A stretch of 64,000 bases of DNA from Saccharopolyspora gloriosae (lineage in GTDB: Bacteria; Actinomycetota; Actinomycetes; Mycobacteriales; Pseudonocardiaceae). A model generated the notes under the pieces. The model saw nothing but the letters and a program-made list of their open reading frames with translations. It did not search any database and was not told the origin of the DNA. The position numbers and the translations under genes were made by a program. The DNA lies in contig NZ_CP059557.1 in assembly GCF_022828475.1 (NCBI RefSeq), forward strand, positions 1,302,001 through 1,366,000, given 5' to 3'. Shown piece by piece: positions 8,693-19,962 of the stretch; within the stretch, counting starts at the first letter, position 1; every line of letters begins with the position of its first letter.

Positions 8693-9903
8693 TCGGCCTC
8701 CATGGGAGTCGTGGGGTGGGTGATGCGCAGGCGGCGCACCGGTTCGCGGGCCGGTTCCGGCAGCCGCAGCGGCGCGGTTCCGGGTGTGATCGCGCCGAGC
8801 AGCCGAGGCCCGTCGGCGCCGGTGGTTCCGGGCACGTTGCCGGGTAGCCCGTTCCAGGTCAACCAGCCCAGCAACGCCGTCAGATAACCCTCTTTCCCCG
8901 CCGCGGGCAGGCCGAGGTCGTCGCTGACGTGAACTTCGACGTCCGCCGTGCCCGGACGATCGCCCCGCAACCGCTCGCGCAGCGCCGCCATCAGCGTCGG
9001 GTTGTGCACGCCGCCGCCGGAGGCGATGACCTCGCGGGGACCGTGGCGGTGGCAGGCGTCGGCGATGGTGGCGGCGGTGAGTTCCGTCAACGTCGCCAGC
9101 AGATCCGGTCCACTGACGTCCAGGCCGCGTACGGCCCGGGCCAGGTAGTCGGCGTTGAAGTGCTCCTTGCCCGTGGATTTCGGTGGGGCCTCGCGGTAGT
9201 AGTCGTCGGCGAGCAGTCTCGCGAGCAGCTCCTCGTGCACCTGGCCGCCGGCGGCGATCAGGCCGCCGAGGTCGCTGGCGGCGGTGCCACCGGTGACCTG
9301 GGCCGCTGCCGCGTCCAGCAGCGCGTTGCCCGGCCCGGTGTCGTAGGCCAGGGGTTCGGGGCCGCCGACGACGGTGATGTTGGCGATGCCGCCGATGTTC
9401 AGCGCGATCGCAGGCCTCGGCCGGTCGGCGAGCCACAACGCGTCGAGCACCCCGGCCAGCGGCGCCCCGTGCCCGCCCGCGGCGACGTCGCGGGCACGCA
9501 GGTCCGCGATCACCGGCACGCCGGTGGCTTCGGCGATCCACGCGGCCTGCCCGAGTTGCGTGGTGCCGCGCGCCCGGCCGTCCTCGACCCAGTGGTACAG
9601 CGTCTGCCCGAGCGAGGCGATCAGGTCGACCTCCCCGAACTCGGCGATACCCGCTCGCGCCGCTGCGGCGAACGCCAGGCCGACCTCGGTGTCGAGCACG
9701 CAGAACTCACGAGCGTCGACGCCTGCGGGAGGCAGCGCCGCGAGGAGCCGGCGCCGCAGCTCGGCAGGGTAGGCGACCTCGGTGAACCCGCCCGGCCGCA
9801 GCTCCGCCACACCGCCTCCGGGCAGGCTCAGCTCGCCGACGGCGACGTCGATGCCGTCCATCGACGTCCCGGAGATCAGGCCGAGGACCCGCCAAGAGGA
9901 CAT
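8689..9903 (-). CDS. anmK: anhydro-N-acetylmuramic acid kinase
   Basis: Cytoplasmic kinase that opens and phosphorylates 1,6-anhydro-MurNAc to MurNAc-6-phosphate in peptidoglycan recycling. ATG 9903 gives 404 residues starting MSSWRVLGLISGTSMDGID, the diagnostic AnmK N-terminus. Later motifs include LNIGGIANIT, YDTGPGNALLD and VIASGGGVHNPTLM, all sugar-kinase-fold elements. The longer upstream frame would add about 60 unrelated residues and is rejected. A promoter just upstream predicts a leaderless mRNA. It is the first gene of a two-gene unit with the symporter. Confidence 0.92.
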   Translation of the reverse strand: MSSWRVLGLISGTSMDGIDVAVGELSLPGGGVAELRPGGFTEVAYPAELRRRLLAALPPAGVDAREFCVLDTEVGLAFAAAARAGIAEFGEVDLIASLGQTLYHWVEDGRARGTTQLGQAAWIAEATGVPVIADLRARDVAAGGHGAPLAGVLDALWLADRPRPAIALNIGGIANITVVGGPEPLAYDTGPGNALLDAAAAQVTGGTAASDLGGLIAAGGQVHEELLARLLADDYYREAPPKSTGKEHFNADYLARAVRGLDVSGPDLLATLTELTAATIADACHRHGPREVIASGGGVHNPTLMAALRERLRGDRPGTADVEVHVSDDLGLPAAGKEGYLTALLGWLTWNGLPGNVPGTTGADGPRLLGAITPGTAPLRLPEPAREPVRRLRITHPTTPMEAE

Positions 9904-9910
9904 GCACAGT

Positions 9911-9939
9911 GGTGTATTGCACGAGCCTGGGGGATGCAA
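9911..9939 (-). promoter_or_regulatory. putative promoter of anmK, leaderless
   Basis: On the minus strand TTGCAT (9939-9934) and TACACC (9916-9911) are separated by 17 bases. The expected start point, about seven bases beyond the -10, falls on the ATG of anmK, so the transcript would be leaderless. Confidence 0.45.
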
Positions 9940-10201
9940 GCTTGTTTCCATCATTGTTGGTGAATCGCCCACTTGGATGCTCGTTGTCAGTTCTCCCCCG
10001 GAGGGGAGGCAGTGGCCCTCTCGCTGCGCCCCAGTCCTCGTGAGACGACCGCTGGGACGGTCCCCGGTCACCCGCATGGTCACTGCTCATCGGCATCGCC
10101 GCTGACAGGACGACGACAACGAACCCACCCGCGCGCGCCGGCCCCAGAACCTGCTCCGGGGCTGCTCCGCCGCTGCTGGAAGCGGGTGCGAGGATGGGCT
10201 C

Positions 10202-11722
10202 GTGTCCACCTCGAACCTGATTTTGATCGCCGTTGTCGTAGCCGTGGTGCTGTTGCTGGCCGTGGTCACCGGCATCGTGCTGGCCCGGAGGCGCCGCATC
10301 AGCCTGCGCGAGCAGGAAGCCGAGCGCCCGGCGGTGCAGGGCGGCGGCTACCAGGCGGGCGGCGGTTTCAGCTTCTCCAGCGGCGCGACCGCGACGGCGC
10401 CCCCGGAACATCCGGTCGAGCAGCGTCCGGAGACCGAGGGGCAGCCCGGAGTCGGCGACGACGCCGCGGAACCGAGGGACAGCGCGCGGCGCGGCATCGT
10501 GGACGTGCCACTGCCCGCCGAAACCGAGGTCGAAGCGGAGACGGGCGCTCCGCGCGAGCAGCCCGCCGACCGGACCGGCACCACCGAGGACACGACGGCG
10601 ACCGACGCGACCACCAAGGCCGCCGAAGACGAGGCGACCGAGTCGGACGGCGCGACGGCCGTCGGCAAGGTCGAAGACACCACCGATACCGCCCCGCCGA
10701 CCGAGGTGCCGGAGCAGGGCCGCACCGCGACCCCACCCGACCCGGCTCCCGCGGTCGCCGAGCCGGTCACCGAGATCGAGGAGATCGAACCGACCTCGGG
10801 CAGGCTGGAGCGGCTGCGCGGCAGGCTCTCCCGCTCCCGCTCCACGTTCGGACAAGGCCTGCTGGGCCTGCTCGGCGCGGGCGACCTGGACGAGGACTCC
10901 TGGGAAGAGGTCGAAGACACCCTGCTGATGGCCGACCTGGGCGCGGCCACCACCACGGAAATCGTCGAGCGCCTGCGCACCGAGATCGCCTCGCGCGGCG
11001 TGCGCACCCCGGACGACGCGCGGGCGCTGCTGCGCGAAGTGCTCATCGACGCGTTGAGCACCGACGCGCCGCGCGCCGTGCGCGCACTGCCGCACGGCGA
11101 CCCCGCCGACGGGGGCAAGCCGGCGGTGCTGCTGGTCGTCGGCGTCAACGGCACCGGCAAGACCACCACCACCGGCAAGCTGGCGCGGGTCCTGATCGCC
11201 GACGGCCACAAAGTGCTGCTCGGCGCGGCCGACACGTTCCGCGCCGCCGCCGTCGAACAGCTCGCCACCTGGGGTGAGCGGGTCGGCGCCGAAGTGGTGC
11301 GCGGCAACGAAGGCCAGGACCCGGCGAGCGTCGCGTTCGAGTCGGTCTCCCGCGCAGGAGACACCGGAGTGGACGCCGTGCTGGTGGACACCGCAGGCCG
11401 CCTGCACACAAAAACCGGCCTGATGGACGAGCTCGGCAAGGTCAAGCGAGTCGTGGAGAAGCGCGCCCAGGTCGACGAGGTGCTGCTGGTGCTGGACGCC
11501 ACCACCGGCCAGAACGGCCTGGTGCAGGCACGGGTGTTCTCCGAGGTCGTGGACGTGACCGGCATCGTGCTGACCAAGCTCGACGGCACCGCGAAGGGCG
11601 GCATCGTCTTCCAGGTGCAGCGCGAACTGGGCGTGCCGGTGAAACTCGTCGGCCTCGGCGAAGGCGCCGACCACCTAGCGCCGTTCGAGCCTGCTGCGTT
11701 CGTGGATGCTTTGCTGGGCTGA
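10202..11722 (+). CDS. ftsY: signal recognition particle receptor FtsY
   Basis: SRP receptor GTPase that docks ribosome-nascent chain complexes at the membrane. From GTG 10202 there are 506 residues: an N-terminal transmembrane helix (residues 5-27), an acidic Thr/Glu/Ala-rich A domain to about 200, then the NG domain. P-loop GVNGTGKTTTTGKLA starts at 314, DTAGR is at 396 and TKLDG at 458. The N-terminal helix is the usual actinobacterial variant of membrane anchoring. Its partner ffh lies 8 kb downstream. A large structured repeat follows the stop directly. Confidence 0.97.
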   Translation: MSTSNLILIAVVVAVVLLLAVVTGIVLARRRRISLREQEAERPAVQGGGYQAGGGFSFSSGATATAPPEHPVEQRPETEGQPGVGDDAAEPRDSARRGIVDVPLPAETEVEAETGAPREQPADRTGTTEDTTATDATTKAAEDEATESDGATAVGKVEDTTDTAPPTEVPEQGRTATPPDPAPAVAEPVTEIEEIEPTSGRLERLRGRLSRSRSTFGQGLLGLLGAGDLDEDSWEEVEDTLLMADLGAATTTEIVERLRTEIASRGVRTPDDARALLREVLIDALSTDAPRAVRALPHGDPADGGKPAVLLVVGVNGTGKTTTTGKLARVLIADGHKVLLGAADTFRAAAVEQLATWGERVGAEVVRGNEGQDPASVAFESVSRAGDTGVDAVLVDTAGRLHTKTGLMDELGKVKRVVEKRAQVDEVLLVLDATTGQNGLVQARVFSEVVDVTGIVLTKLDGTAKGGIVFQVQRELGVPVKLVGLGEGADHLAPFEPAAFVDALLG

Positions 11723-11740
11723 TTTTGCGTTGGTGGTCGG

Positions 11741-12068
11741 GTGGCGGAACCTCAGCTGTCTTCTCGCTGCGGGATCTTTTTCCCGAGTGGCTCCGCCACG
11801 AGGGAAAAAGCTGTCCTCGCGAGAAGACAGCTGAGAACCCGCCGGTGGTCACCTTGCTTGCGTGGGCTATGTGCTTCGCACATACAGGCACGGCTACGCC
11901 GCGAGGCACGGCCTTCGGCCGCCAGGCAAGCGTGGCTTCGCCCGCCCTTCGCGGACTTCGCCGCCGACTGCACGGCTTCGCCGCGAGGCACGGCTTCGCC
12001 GCGAGGCACGGCTTTGCCGCCGACTGCGCGGCTTTGCCGCCCTTTGTGGGCTTCGGCCGGCGGCTGCA
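11741..12068 (+). repeat. structured repeat, copy A (long stem plus TTCG-hairpin array)
   Basis: The element starts about 20 bases after the ftsY stop. A 17-bp perfect stem joins CTCAGCTGTCTTCTCGC (11751-11767) to 11819-11835. Inside it, CTTTTTCCC (11776-11784) pairs with 11802-11810, and GTGGC with GCCAC. A second hairpin, TATGTGC ttc GCACATA (11868-11884), follows. From about 11884 comes an array of 18-20-base units of the form GGCACGGCTTCGCCGCGA, each able to fold as a TTCG- or TTTG-loop hairpin. Short frames rich in RHGFAA are by-products of the array. Confidence 0.8.
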
Positions 12069-12190
12069 CGGATTTGACGCTGGCGAGAGCGAAATTCGAG
12101 GACTCGTAGGTGCGCCTCCGGTGCGGCACCGTTCGGCGAACGGTTGGTGAGCACTTTGCGACAGGGCTGTTCCGGCCGGTTTCCCGCGGA

Positions 12191-12258
12191 CATGATCTGC
12201 CCGTTCTGACGAGGACCGCGGACGCGCTCCGCGGCACGTGCTGAAGGGGCAGATCATG
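12191..12258 (+). promoter_or_regulatory. long hairpin enclosing RBS and start codon of the M15 peptidase gene
   Basis: CATGATCTGCCC (12191-12202) is a perfect 12-base complement of GGGCAGATCATG (12247-12258). The right arm contains part of the AAGGGGC ribosome binding site and the ATG itself. Inside the loop CCGCGGA (12216-12222) pairs with TCCGCGG (12228-12234). As RNA this would block translation initiation; as DNA it could be an operator. It does not match a riboswitch class that I recognise. Confidence 0.65.
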
Positions 12259-13008
12259 AGCAGACGGATCGGGTCGATGTCGTCCGCGCCGTTGCGGCTG
12301 TGCTCCGCGTTGGCGGTGGCATTGCTGGTGGTGGCCGGGTCTTTCGTGGTGGCCGCGCCCGAGGCCGCGGCCTACTCGTGGACGCGGCAGCTGCAAGAGG
12401 GCGACAGCGGCGAGGACGTCCGGGAAGTCCAGATCCGCGTGGCGGGCTGGGCCGCCGACGAGGCATCGAAGACGAACGTGGCCGTGGACGGGCAGTTCGG
12501 GCCGGGCACCACGGCAGCGGTGTCCCGCTTCCAAAGCGCCTACGGGCTGTCCGCCAGCGGAGTCGTGGATTCGGCGACGCAGGACGCGCTGAACGCGTTG
12601 GAGGACTCCGACGGATCCACCGCGCACTTCGACTTCGCCGAGTTCGAATCCAAGGACGGCGCCGGTTTCGGCAGCGGCAATGTCGGCGCGAGCACGGTGA
12701 AGGAGAACGTGCGGCGCCTGATGTACAAGCTCGAAGCCGTCCGCACCAAGGCCGGTGACGCCGCGATCACCGTCAACTCCGGGTTCCGCAGCATCGCCCA
12801 CAACGAGAGCGTCGGCGGCGCCGCCAACAGCCAGCACACCTACGGCATCGCCGCCGACGTCGTGATCAGCGGCCACAGCGTCGGCGACACCATCGGATAC
12901 GCCCAGACCTCCGGATTCTCCGGCATCATCCGCTACGACACCTTCACCCACGTCGACAGCCGCGCCGAGTACGACTACGGCGCGAACTCCTGGTACTGGA
13001 GCGTCTGA
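12256..13008 (+). CDS. secreted peptidoglycan-binding M15-type D,D-carboxypeptidase
   Basis: ATG 12256 follows AAGGGGC. The 250-residue product has a Sec signal peptide ending near PEAAA, a peptidoglycan-binding domain (LQEGDSGEDVREVQIRV, then VDGQFGPGTTAAVSRFQ) and a C-terminal M15A peptidase domain. Zinc and catalytic motifs are SQHTYGIAADV (SxHxxGxAxD) and THVDSR (HxD). Such enzymes trim D-Ala from stem peptides in the wall. GTG 12238 is an in-frame alternative start inside the hairpin loop. The gene stands alone, with a hairpin just after the stop. Confidence 0.88.
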   Translation: MSRRIGSMSSAPLRLCSALAVALLVVAGSFVVAAPEAAAYSWTRQLQEGDSGEDVREVQIRVAGWAADEASKTNVAVDGQFGPGTTAAVSRFQSAYGLSASGVVDSATQDALNALEDSDGSTAHFDFAEFESKDGAGFGSGNVGASTVKENVRRLMYKLEAVRTKAGDAAITVNSGFRSIAHNESVGGAANSQHTYGIAADVVISGHSVGDTIGYAQTSGFSGIIRYDTFTHVDSRAEYDYGANSWYWSV

Positions 13009-13017
13009 CAACCCGGA

Positions 13018-13046
13018 TCCGCCGGGTCACCACCTGATCCGGCGGA
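13018..13046 (+). terminator. putative terminator after the M15 peptidase gene
   Basis: TCCGCCGG (13018-13025) pairs with CCGGCGGA (13039-13046) ten bases after the stop codon. No T run follows. Confidence 0.45.
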
Positions 13047-13148
13047 GCCCCCGGACCCGCTGGAACACGTCACCGGCGGACAACGGAACGTTCCGGCAGG
13101 GACACCGAATTCCGCCGAAGCCCCGCCCCAGCCGGGGAAACCGGCCTC

Positions 13149-13349
13149 GTAGCTTTCGGGAGCCGAGCGGGTCTGGTCCTGAACGGCATCGCGCACACAT
13201 CGCGTGCCGAACGGATTCCGGTATCCGCCGAGGAAGTCCGGGAACTCGACGAGCTCCTGCACTACTTCGAGTCGCCCGTGGACTTGCTGGATTCGATCAA
13301 CGATCGGGAGACCGTGCTCGCCTCGCTCAACGTGGTCGCGCAGGACTGA
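13149..13349 (+). pseudogene. possible gene remnant, unknown
   Basis: The frame ending at TGA 13347-13349 encodes a well-balanced sequence (LDELLHYFESPVDLLDSIND, then ETVLASLNVVAQD) that looks like a genuine C-terminus, with third-position GC bias. No ATG, GTG or preceding ribosome binding site opens the frame nearby; upstream it dissolves into Pro/Gly-rich text. It may be the 3' end of a decayed gene or a small gene with an unusual start. The charged helical pattern does not identify a family. Confidence 0.35.
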
Positions 13350-13426
13350 GGATTCCGAGACGCGACGGAGCCGAACCTGCACCGGCCGGTGTCCGATCAT
13401 CCCATGTACGTGATGCACTGTGCGGC

Positions 13427-14620
13427 GTGACGGTGACGGGGAAGCAGGCGGAGCGGTTCGCGATCGGGACGTTGGTGCTGGTCGTGCTGGTGGCGTTGGC
13501 GTTGCGGCCGCCGGTGACCGCGGTCGCGCCGGTGCTGGATCGGATCTTGGCGGATTTGGGGCTCTCCAGCGCTTTCGGCGGGGTGCTGACCACGCTCCCG
13601 GTGGTGTGCCTGGGAGTGTTCGCCTTCGTGGCGCCGAGGCTGCGGCAGCGCTTCGGTGACGAACGCGTGCTGGTGGGCTGCCTCGTGGTGCTGCTGATCG
13701 GCAACCTGCTGCGGGCGGGCGGATCGGTGCAGGCGCTGCTCGGCGGCACCATCGTCGTCGGCGCAGGCATCGCGGTCGCCAACGTGGCGCTGCCCGGACT
13801 GATCAAGCGGGACTTCCCGAGCCGGGTGCCGGGCGTGACCGCGCTCTACACGATGTGCCTGACGCTGGGCGGCGCGACCGCGGCCAGCACCGTCGTTCCG
13901 CTCGGCCGGGCGCTGGGATCGGAGTGGCGGTGGCCGTTGGGGCTGCTGGCGGTTCCGGTGCTGCTGGCCCTGCTGCTCACCGTGTTCGCGTTGCGCGGGT
14001 CGCGGACCGTCCAGCGGGCGATCAGCCCGGGAAGGCTGTGGCGCGACCCGCTGGCCTGGCAGGTCACAGTGTTCATGGGGCTGCAATCGCTGATGGCCTA
14101 CGTCGTGTTCGGCTGGTTGCCGACGATGGCGCAGGACCGAGGGCTGTCCGCCGAGAGCGCGGGGCTGCTGCTCGGCGTGCAGGCGGCGGTGCAGGCGGTC
14201 GGGTCGCTGGCCGTTCCGGTGCTGTGCCGGAGGTTCCGGGATCAGCGGTGGATCGCGATGAGCCTCGCGGTGCTGACCGCGGCCGGGTTCGCCGGCGTGC
14301 TGCACGCGCCGGGCCTGGCCGGGATCTGGGCGGCGACGGTGCTGCTGGGCTTGGCGCAGGGCGCGGCGTTCGGGCTCGCGCTGACCTTGTTCGGGCTGCG
14401 CACACCGGACAGCGAGACCACCGCGGCACTGTCGGGCATGGCGCAGGGCGCCGGATATCTCATCGCCGCGCTGGGGCCGCTGGCCATCGGACTGGTGCAC
14501 GGCGCCACCGGCGGCTGGAGCATCCCACTGGTCCTGCTGCTGTCCTGCTGCGCTGCGGAAACCATCGCGGGAGCCGGGGCGGGGCGGGCGCGCACCGTCC
14601 GCTCCGTGATCGGCGCGTAA
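13427..14620 (+). CDS. MFS transporter, CynX/NimT type
   Basis: A 397-residue integral membrane protein with about twelve hydrophobic helices. The opening LALRPPVTAVAPVLDRI and the centre WLPTMAQDRGLSAESAG are typical of the CynX/NimT group of the major facilitator superfamily (cyanate or 2-nitroimidazole transporters). The start is GTG 13427; ATG 13411 is out of frame. The substrate cannot be read from sequence. A clear paralogue lies at the right end of the window (62399). No partner gene is adjacent, so it is probably transcribed alone. Confidence 0.85.
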   Translation: MTVTGKQAERFAIGTLVLVVLVALALRPPVTAVAPVLDRILADLGLSSAFGGVLTTLPVVCLGVFAFVAPRLRQRFGDERVLVGCLVVLLIGNLLRAGGSVQALLGGTIVVGAGIAVANVALPGLIKRDFPSRVPGVTALYTMCLTLGGATAASTVVPLGRALGSEWRWPLGLLAVPVLLALLLTVFALRGSRTVQRAISPGRLWRDPLAWQVTVFMGLQSLMAYVVFGWLPTMAQDRGLSAESAGLLLGVQAAVQAVGSLAVPVLCRRFRDQRWIAMSLAVLTAAGFAGVLHAPGLAGIWAATVLLGLAQGAAFGLALTLFGLRTPDSETTAALSGMAQGAGYLIAALGPLAIGLVHGATGGWSIPLVLLLSCCAAETIAGAGAGRARTVRSVIGA

Positions 14621-14646
14621 CACTTCGGTGACCGGCGAATGCCCGT

Positions 14647-14683
14647 GTAACACGAGATACCGAACAGTTCACGGCCGGGAAAC
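14647..14683 (+). promoter_or_regulatory. GlnR-like box upstream of amt
   Basis: TTCAC-n6-GAAAC (14668-14683) fits the gTnAC-n6-GAAAC half of the actinomycete GlnR operator. Another GTAAC lies upstream at 14647 with a weak second half-site. The position 70-100 bases before amt fits nitrogen-dependent control. Confidence 0.5.
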
Positions 14684-14752
14684 AAGCGAACGGACTGCCT
14701 GAAACAGACATTTCCCAAGATGCGGCCAACTCGGTTCGCACGGGAGGGCAAC

Positions 14753-16425
<1,673 letters not shown>

Positions 16426-16457
16426 GGCACTTCCCGGCCATCGACCGGGACAACGAA

Positions 16458-16487
16458 CCGGGCACGGACCAGCAGGTCCGTGCCCGG
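16458..16487 (+). terminator. terminator after amt-glnK
   Basis: CCGGGCACGGAC (16458-16469) pairs perfectly with GTCCGTGCCCGG (16476-16487) around a six-base loop, about 30 bases after the glnK stop. Confidence 0.7.
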
Positions 16488-16737
16488 CTTCGTCGTGTCC
16501 GGGTGTCGTTCGGTGAAATGCGTAGCTCTACTCAGCCGCACTCACGGGGGTTCACGGTCTTGCTGAGTCGTCGATCACGGCAGACTTCAGCCCGTGCCGA
16601 GGCGAACGAAGATCCCGAGCGGGGCGGAATCCGGCGGGGAACCGCTTCGGCGCCGCTGAGACCTGGGGGAGCGAGGCCTGGGGATGTTAGGCCCGGAGAG
16701 CAGCCGTCCGGGAAGTTGGGGGAAGAGGGAAAAGGGA

Positions 16738-16858
16738 GGAATTCCGGAGGAGCCGGTGGGGGCCGGGGTACCGGAATTCCGAGGGGGTTGGGGAAAGAGG
16801 GGGCTGGGGGATAGGGGGAACCTGGGGTGGCTTGCACGAGGGGGCGAGCCACCCCAGG
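16738..16858 (+). other. G-tract region with inverted repeats, possible G-quadruplex
   Basis: The gap between glnK and the next gene (16426-16963) contains no convincing gene. Five runs of four or five G occur at 16783-16818, enough for an intramolecular G-quadruplex on the plus strand. It is flanked by GGAATTCCGG/CCGGAATTCC (16738-16747, 16771-16780) and by a 12-bp stem CCTGGGGTGGCT/AGCCACCCCAGG (16821-16858). Reading frames through it give only low-complexity Gly/Arg or Pro text. Confidence 0.6.
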
Positions 16859-16963
16859 GCCGTCTCGGGACTTGCCGTGGCCGGCGACCGGGCGAGATGG
16901 GGCGAGCGAGCGGGGTTCACCCGCGGCCGGGTCAAGATCCGCTTCGCGTAGCCTGGCCACGTC

Positions 16964-17548
16964 GTGGACATTTCGGACGAGTCCGCCGGGGCCGGCGGGT
17001 CAATTCCCACTTTGCGCACCCCGCGCCGCACCCTGGTGGTCCTGGCCGGGCTCCCCGGCGCGGGCAAGAGCACCGTGCTGCACAAGCTGATCGCGCCCTC
17101 CGGGACCGTCGTACTCGACTCCGAGCAGGTCCGGGCTCGGCTCAAGGCCGTGCTGCCCGCCGCCGTTCCGTACCGCTGGTACCGACCTCTGGTGCACGCG
17201 TTGCATCGCATGCGCATCGCCTGGTTCTGCCTCAGCGCCGACGGCCGGGTGATCGCCCACGAGCCGTCCACCCGTGCGACGACCCGCCTCATGCTCGTGC
17301 TGTTCGCGCTGATCAGCGGCAGGCGACGGGTTCTCGTGTGGTTACACGTCGGCCCAGAGGAGGCCCTGGCCGGGCAACACGCCCGCGGCCGGCTCATCCG
17401 CAGCCGTGCGTTCCAACTGCACGTGCACCGCGCGTACCGGGTGCATCGCGAATTGCTCGCCGGGCGTGGTCCGCACGGCTGGCAGGACGTCCGGCTGTTC
17501 ACTCGGAACGACCTGGCCGGAGGCCTGCGGGTGACCGGGCGGAGGTGA
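16964..17548 (+). CDS. P-loop NTPase (zeta-toxin/kinase-like)
   Basis: GTG 16964 gives 194 residues. After about 20 residues comes a beta strand and Walker A (VVLAGLPGAGKST), followed by VVLDSEQVRARL, the arrangement of small AAA-type or shikimate-kinase-like nucleoside kinases. Many Arg and His residues follow, with RLIRSRAFQLHVHR in a region that could be a lid. Leu127 is encoded by TTA. The gene occupies the position where glnD normally lies. Neither substrate nor partner can be identified. Confidence 0.7.
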   Translation: MDISDESAGAGGSIPTLRTPRRTLVVLAGLPGAGKSTVLHKLIAPSGTVVLDSEQVRARLKAVLPAAVPYRWYRPLVHALHRMRIAWFCLSADGRVIAHEPSTRATTRLMLVLFALISGRRRVLVWLHVGPEEALAGQHARGRLIRSRAFQLHVHRAYRVHRELLAGRGPHGWQDVRLFTRNDLAGGLRVTGRR

Positions 17549-17868
17549 GATTCGTCCCGATACCACGGGTGGGTTCGTCGTGGCGAACAGGTGATCGCTA
17601 CCCTTGGACAACGGCGCGGGGGAAAATTCCGCCGCGTCTGGCTGAGACAGCGAGCTGCGAGTGACTGGCAACAGTGTGTGTGCGTGCCAGGTGTGCGCGG
17701 CTTGTACATGCGCGAGCAGCACCGCGCGTACGCCCTGAGGAGCGGCGACGGCGGAGCTGTGTTCGGACCTGACTGTTGCGATCGCCGCGTGCAGTGGACG
17801 TCGGTGCAGGGCCGTGACGCATTCCGGTTCAGCCCTGGCGACCACTAACGAGGAGATCCGCTACACCC
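17549..17868 (+). other. long leader before the DEAD-box helicase gene
   Basis: About 320 bases without a convincing gene. An imperfect stem CGCGG...CCGCCGCG around a GAAAATT loop lies near 17610-17636. GAGGAG just before the helicase start is a good ribosome binding site. DEAD-box helicase genes often have long regulated leaders, but I see no named element. Confidence 0.35.
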
Positions 17869-19791
<1,923 letters not shown>

Positions 19792-19797
19792 TGACGA

Positions 19798-19833
19798 GGG
19801 CGGCGCGGCCTCTTCGGTGAGGCCGCGCCGCCC
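19798..19833 (+). terminator. terminator after helicase gene
   Basis: GGGCGGCGCGGCCTC pairs perfectly with GAGGCCGCGCCGCCC around a TTCGGT loop. It starts seven bases after the stop codon. Confidence 0.75.
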
Positions 19834-19962
19834 GCTCTTTCGCACCGCGTTCGCCGCTCGGACGCGGGCACCTGCCCGGCGGCCGCTCCAGGCGCTTCCG
19901 GCGACGGTTACCCTCGACCAGGTACTCAGGTACATCATTCGACTCAGGAGCGGCGAGAACCC

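Noticed and set aside
8693-9541. N-terminal extension of the sodium symporter
   Set aside because: It is an out-of-frame reading of anmK; the ATGA overlap fixes the real start.
11725-12150. Frames rich in RHGFAA over repeat copy A
   Set aside because: They only translate the hairpin array; no ribosome binding site, and the same text appears in several frames.
12100-12260. c-di-AMP (ydaO) riboswitch upstream of the M15 peptidase
   Set aside because: Considered because such genes are often controlled this way, but the conserved motifs are not present.
16503-16960. Gly-rich plus-strand and Pro-rich minus-strand frames in the G-tract region
   Set aside because: Low-complexity products of G-runs, without initiation signals.
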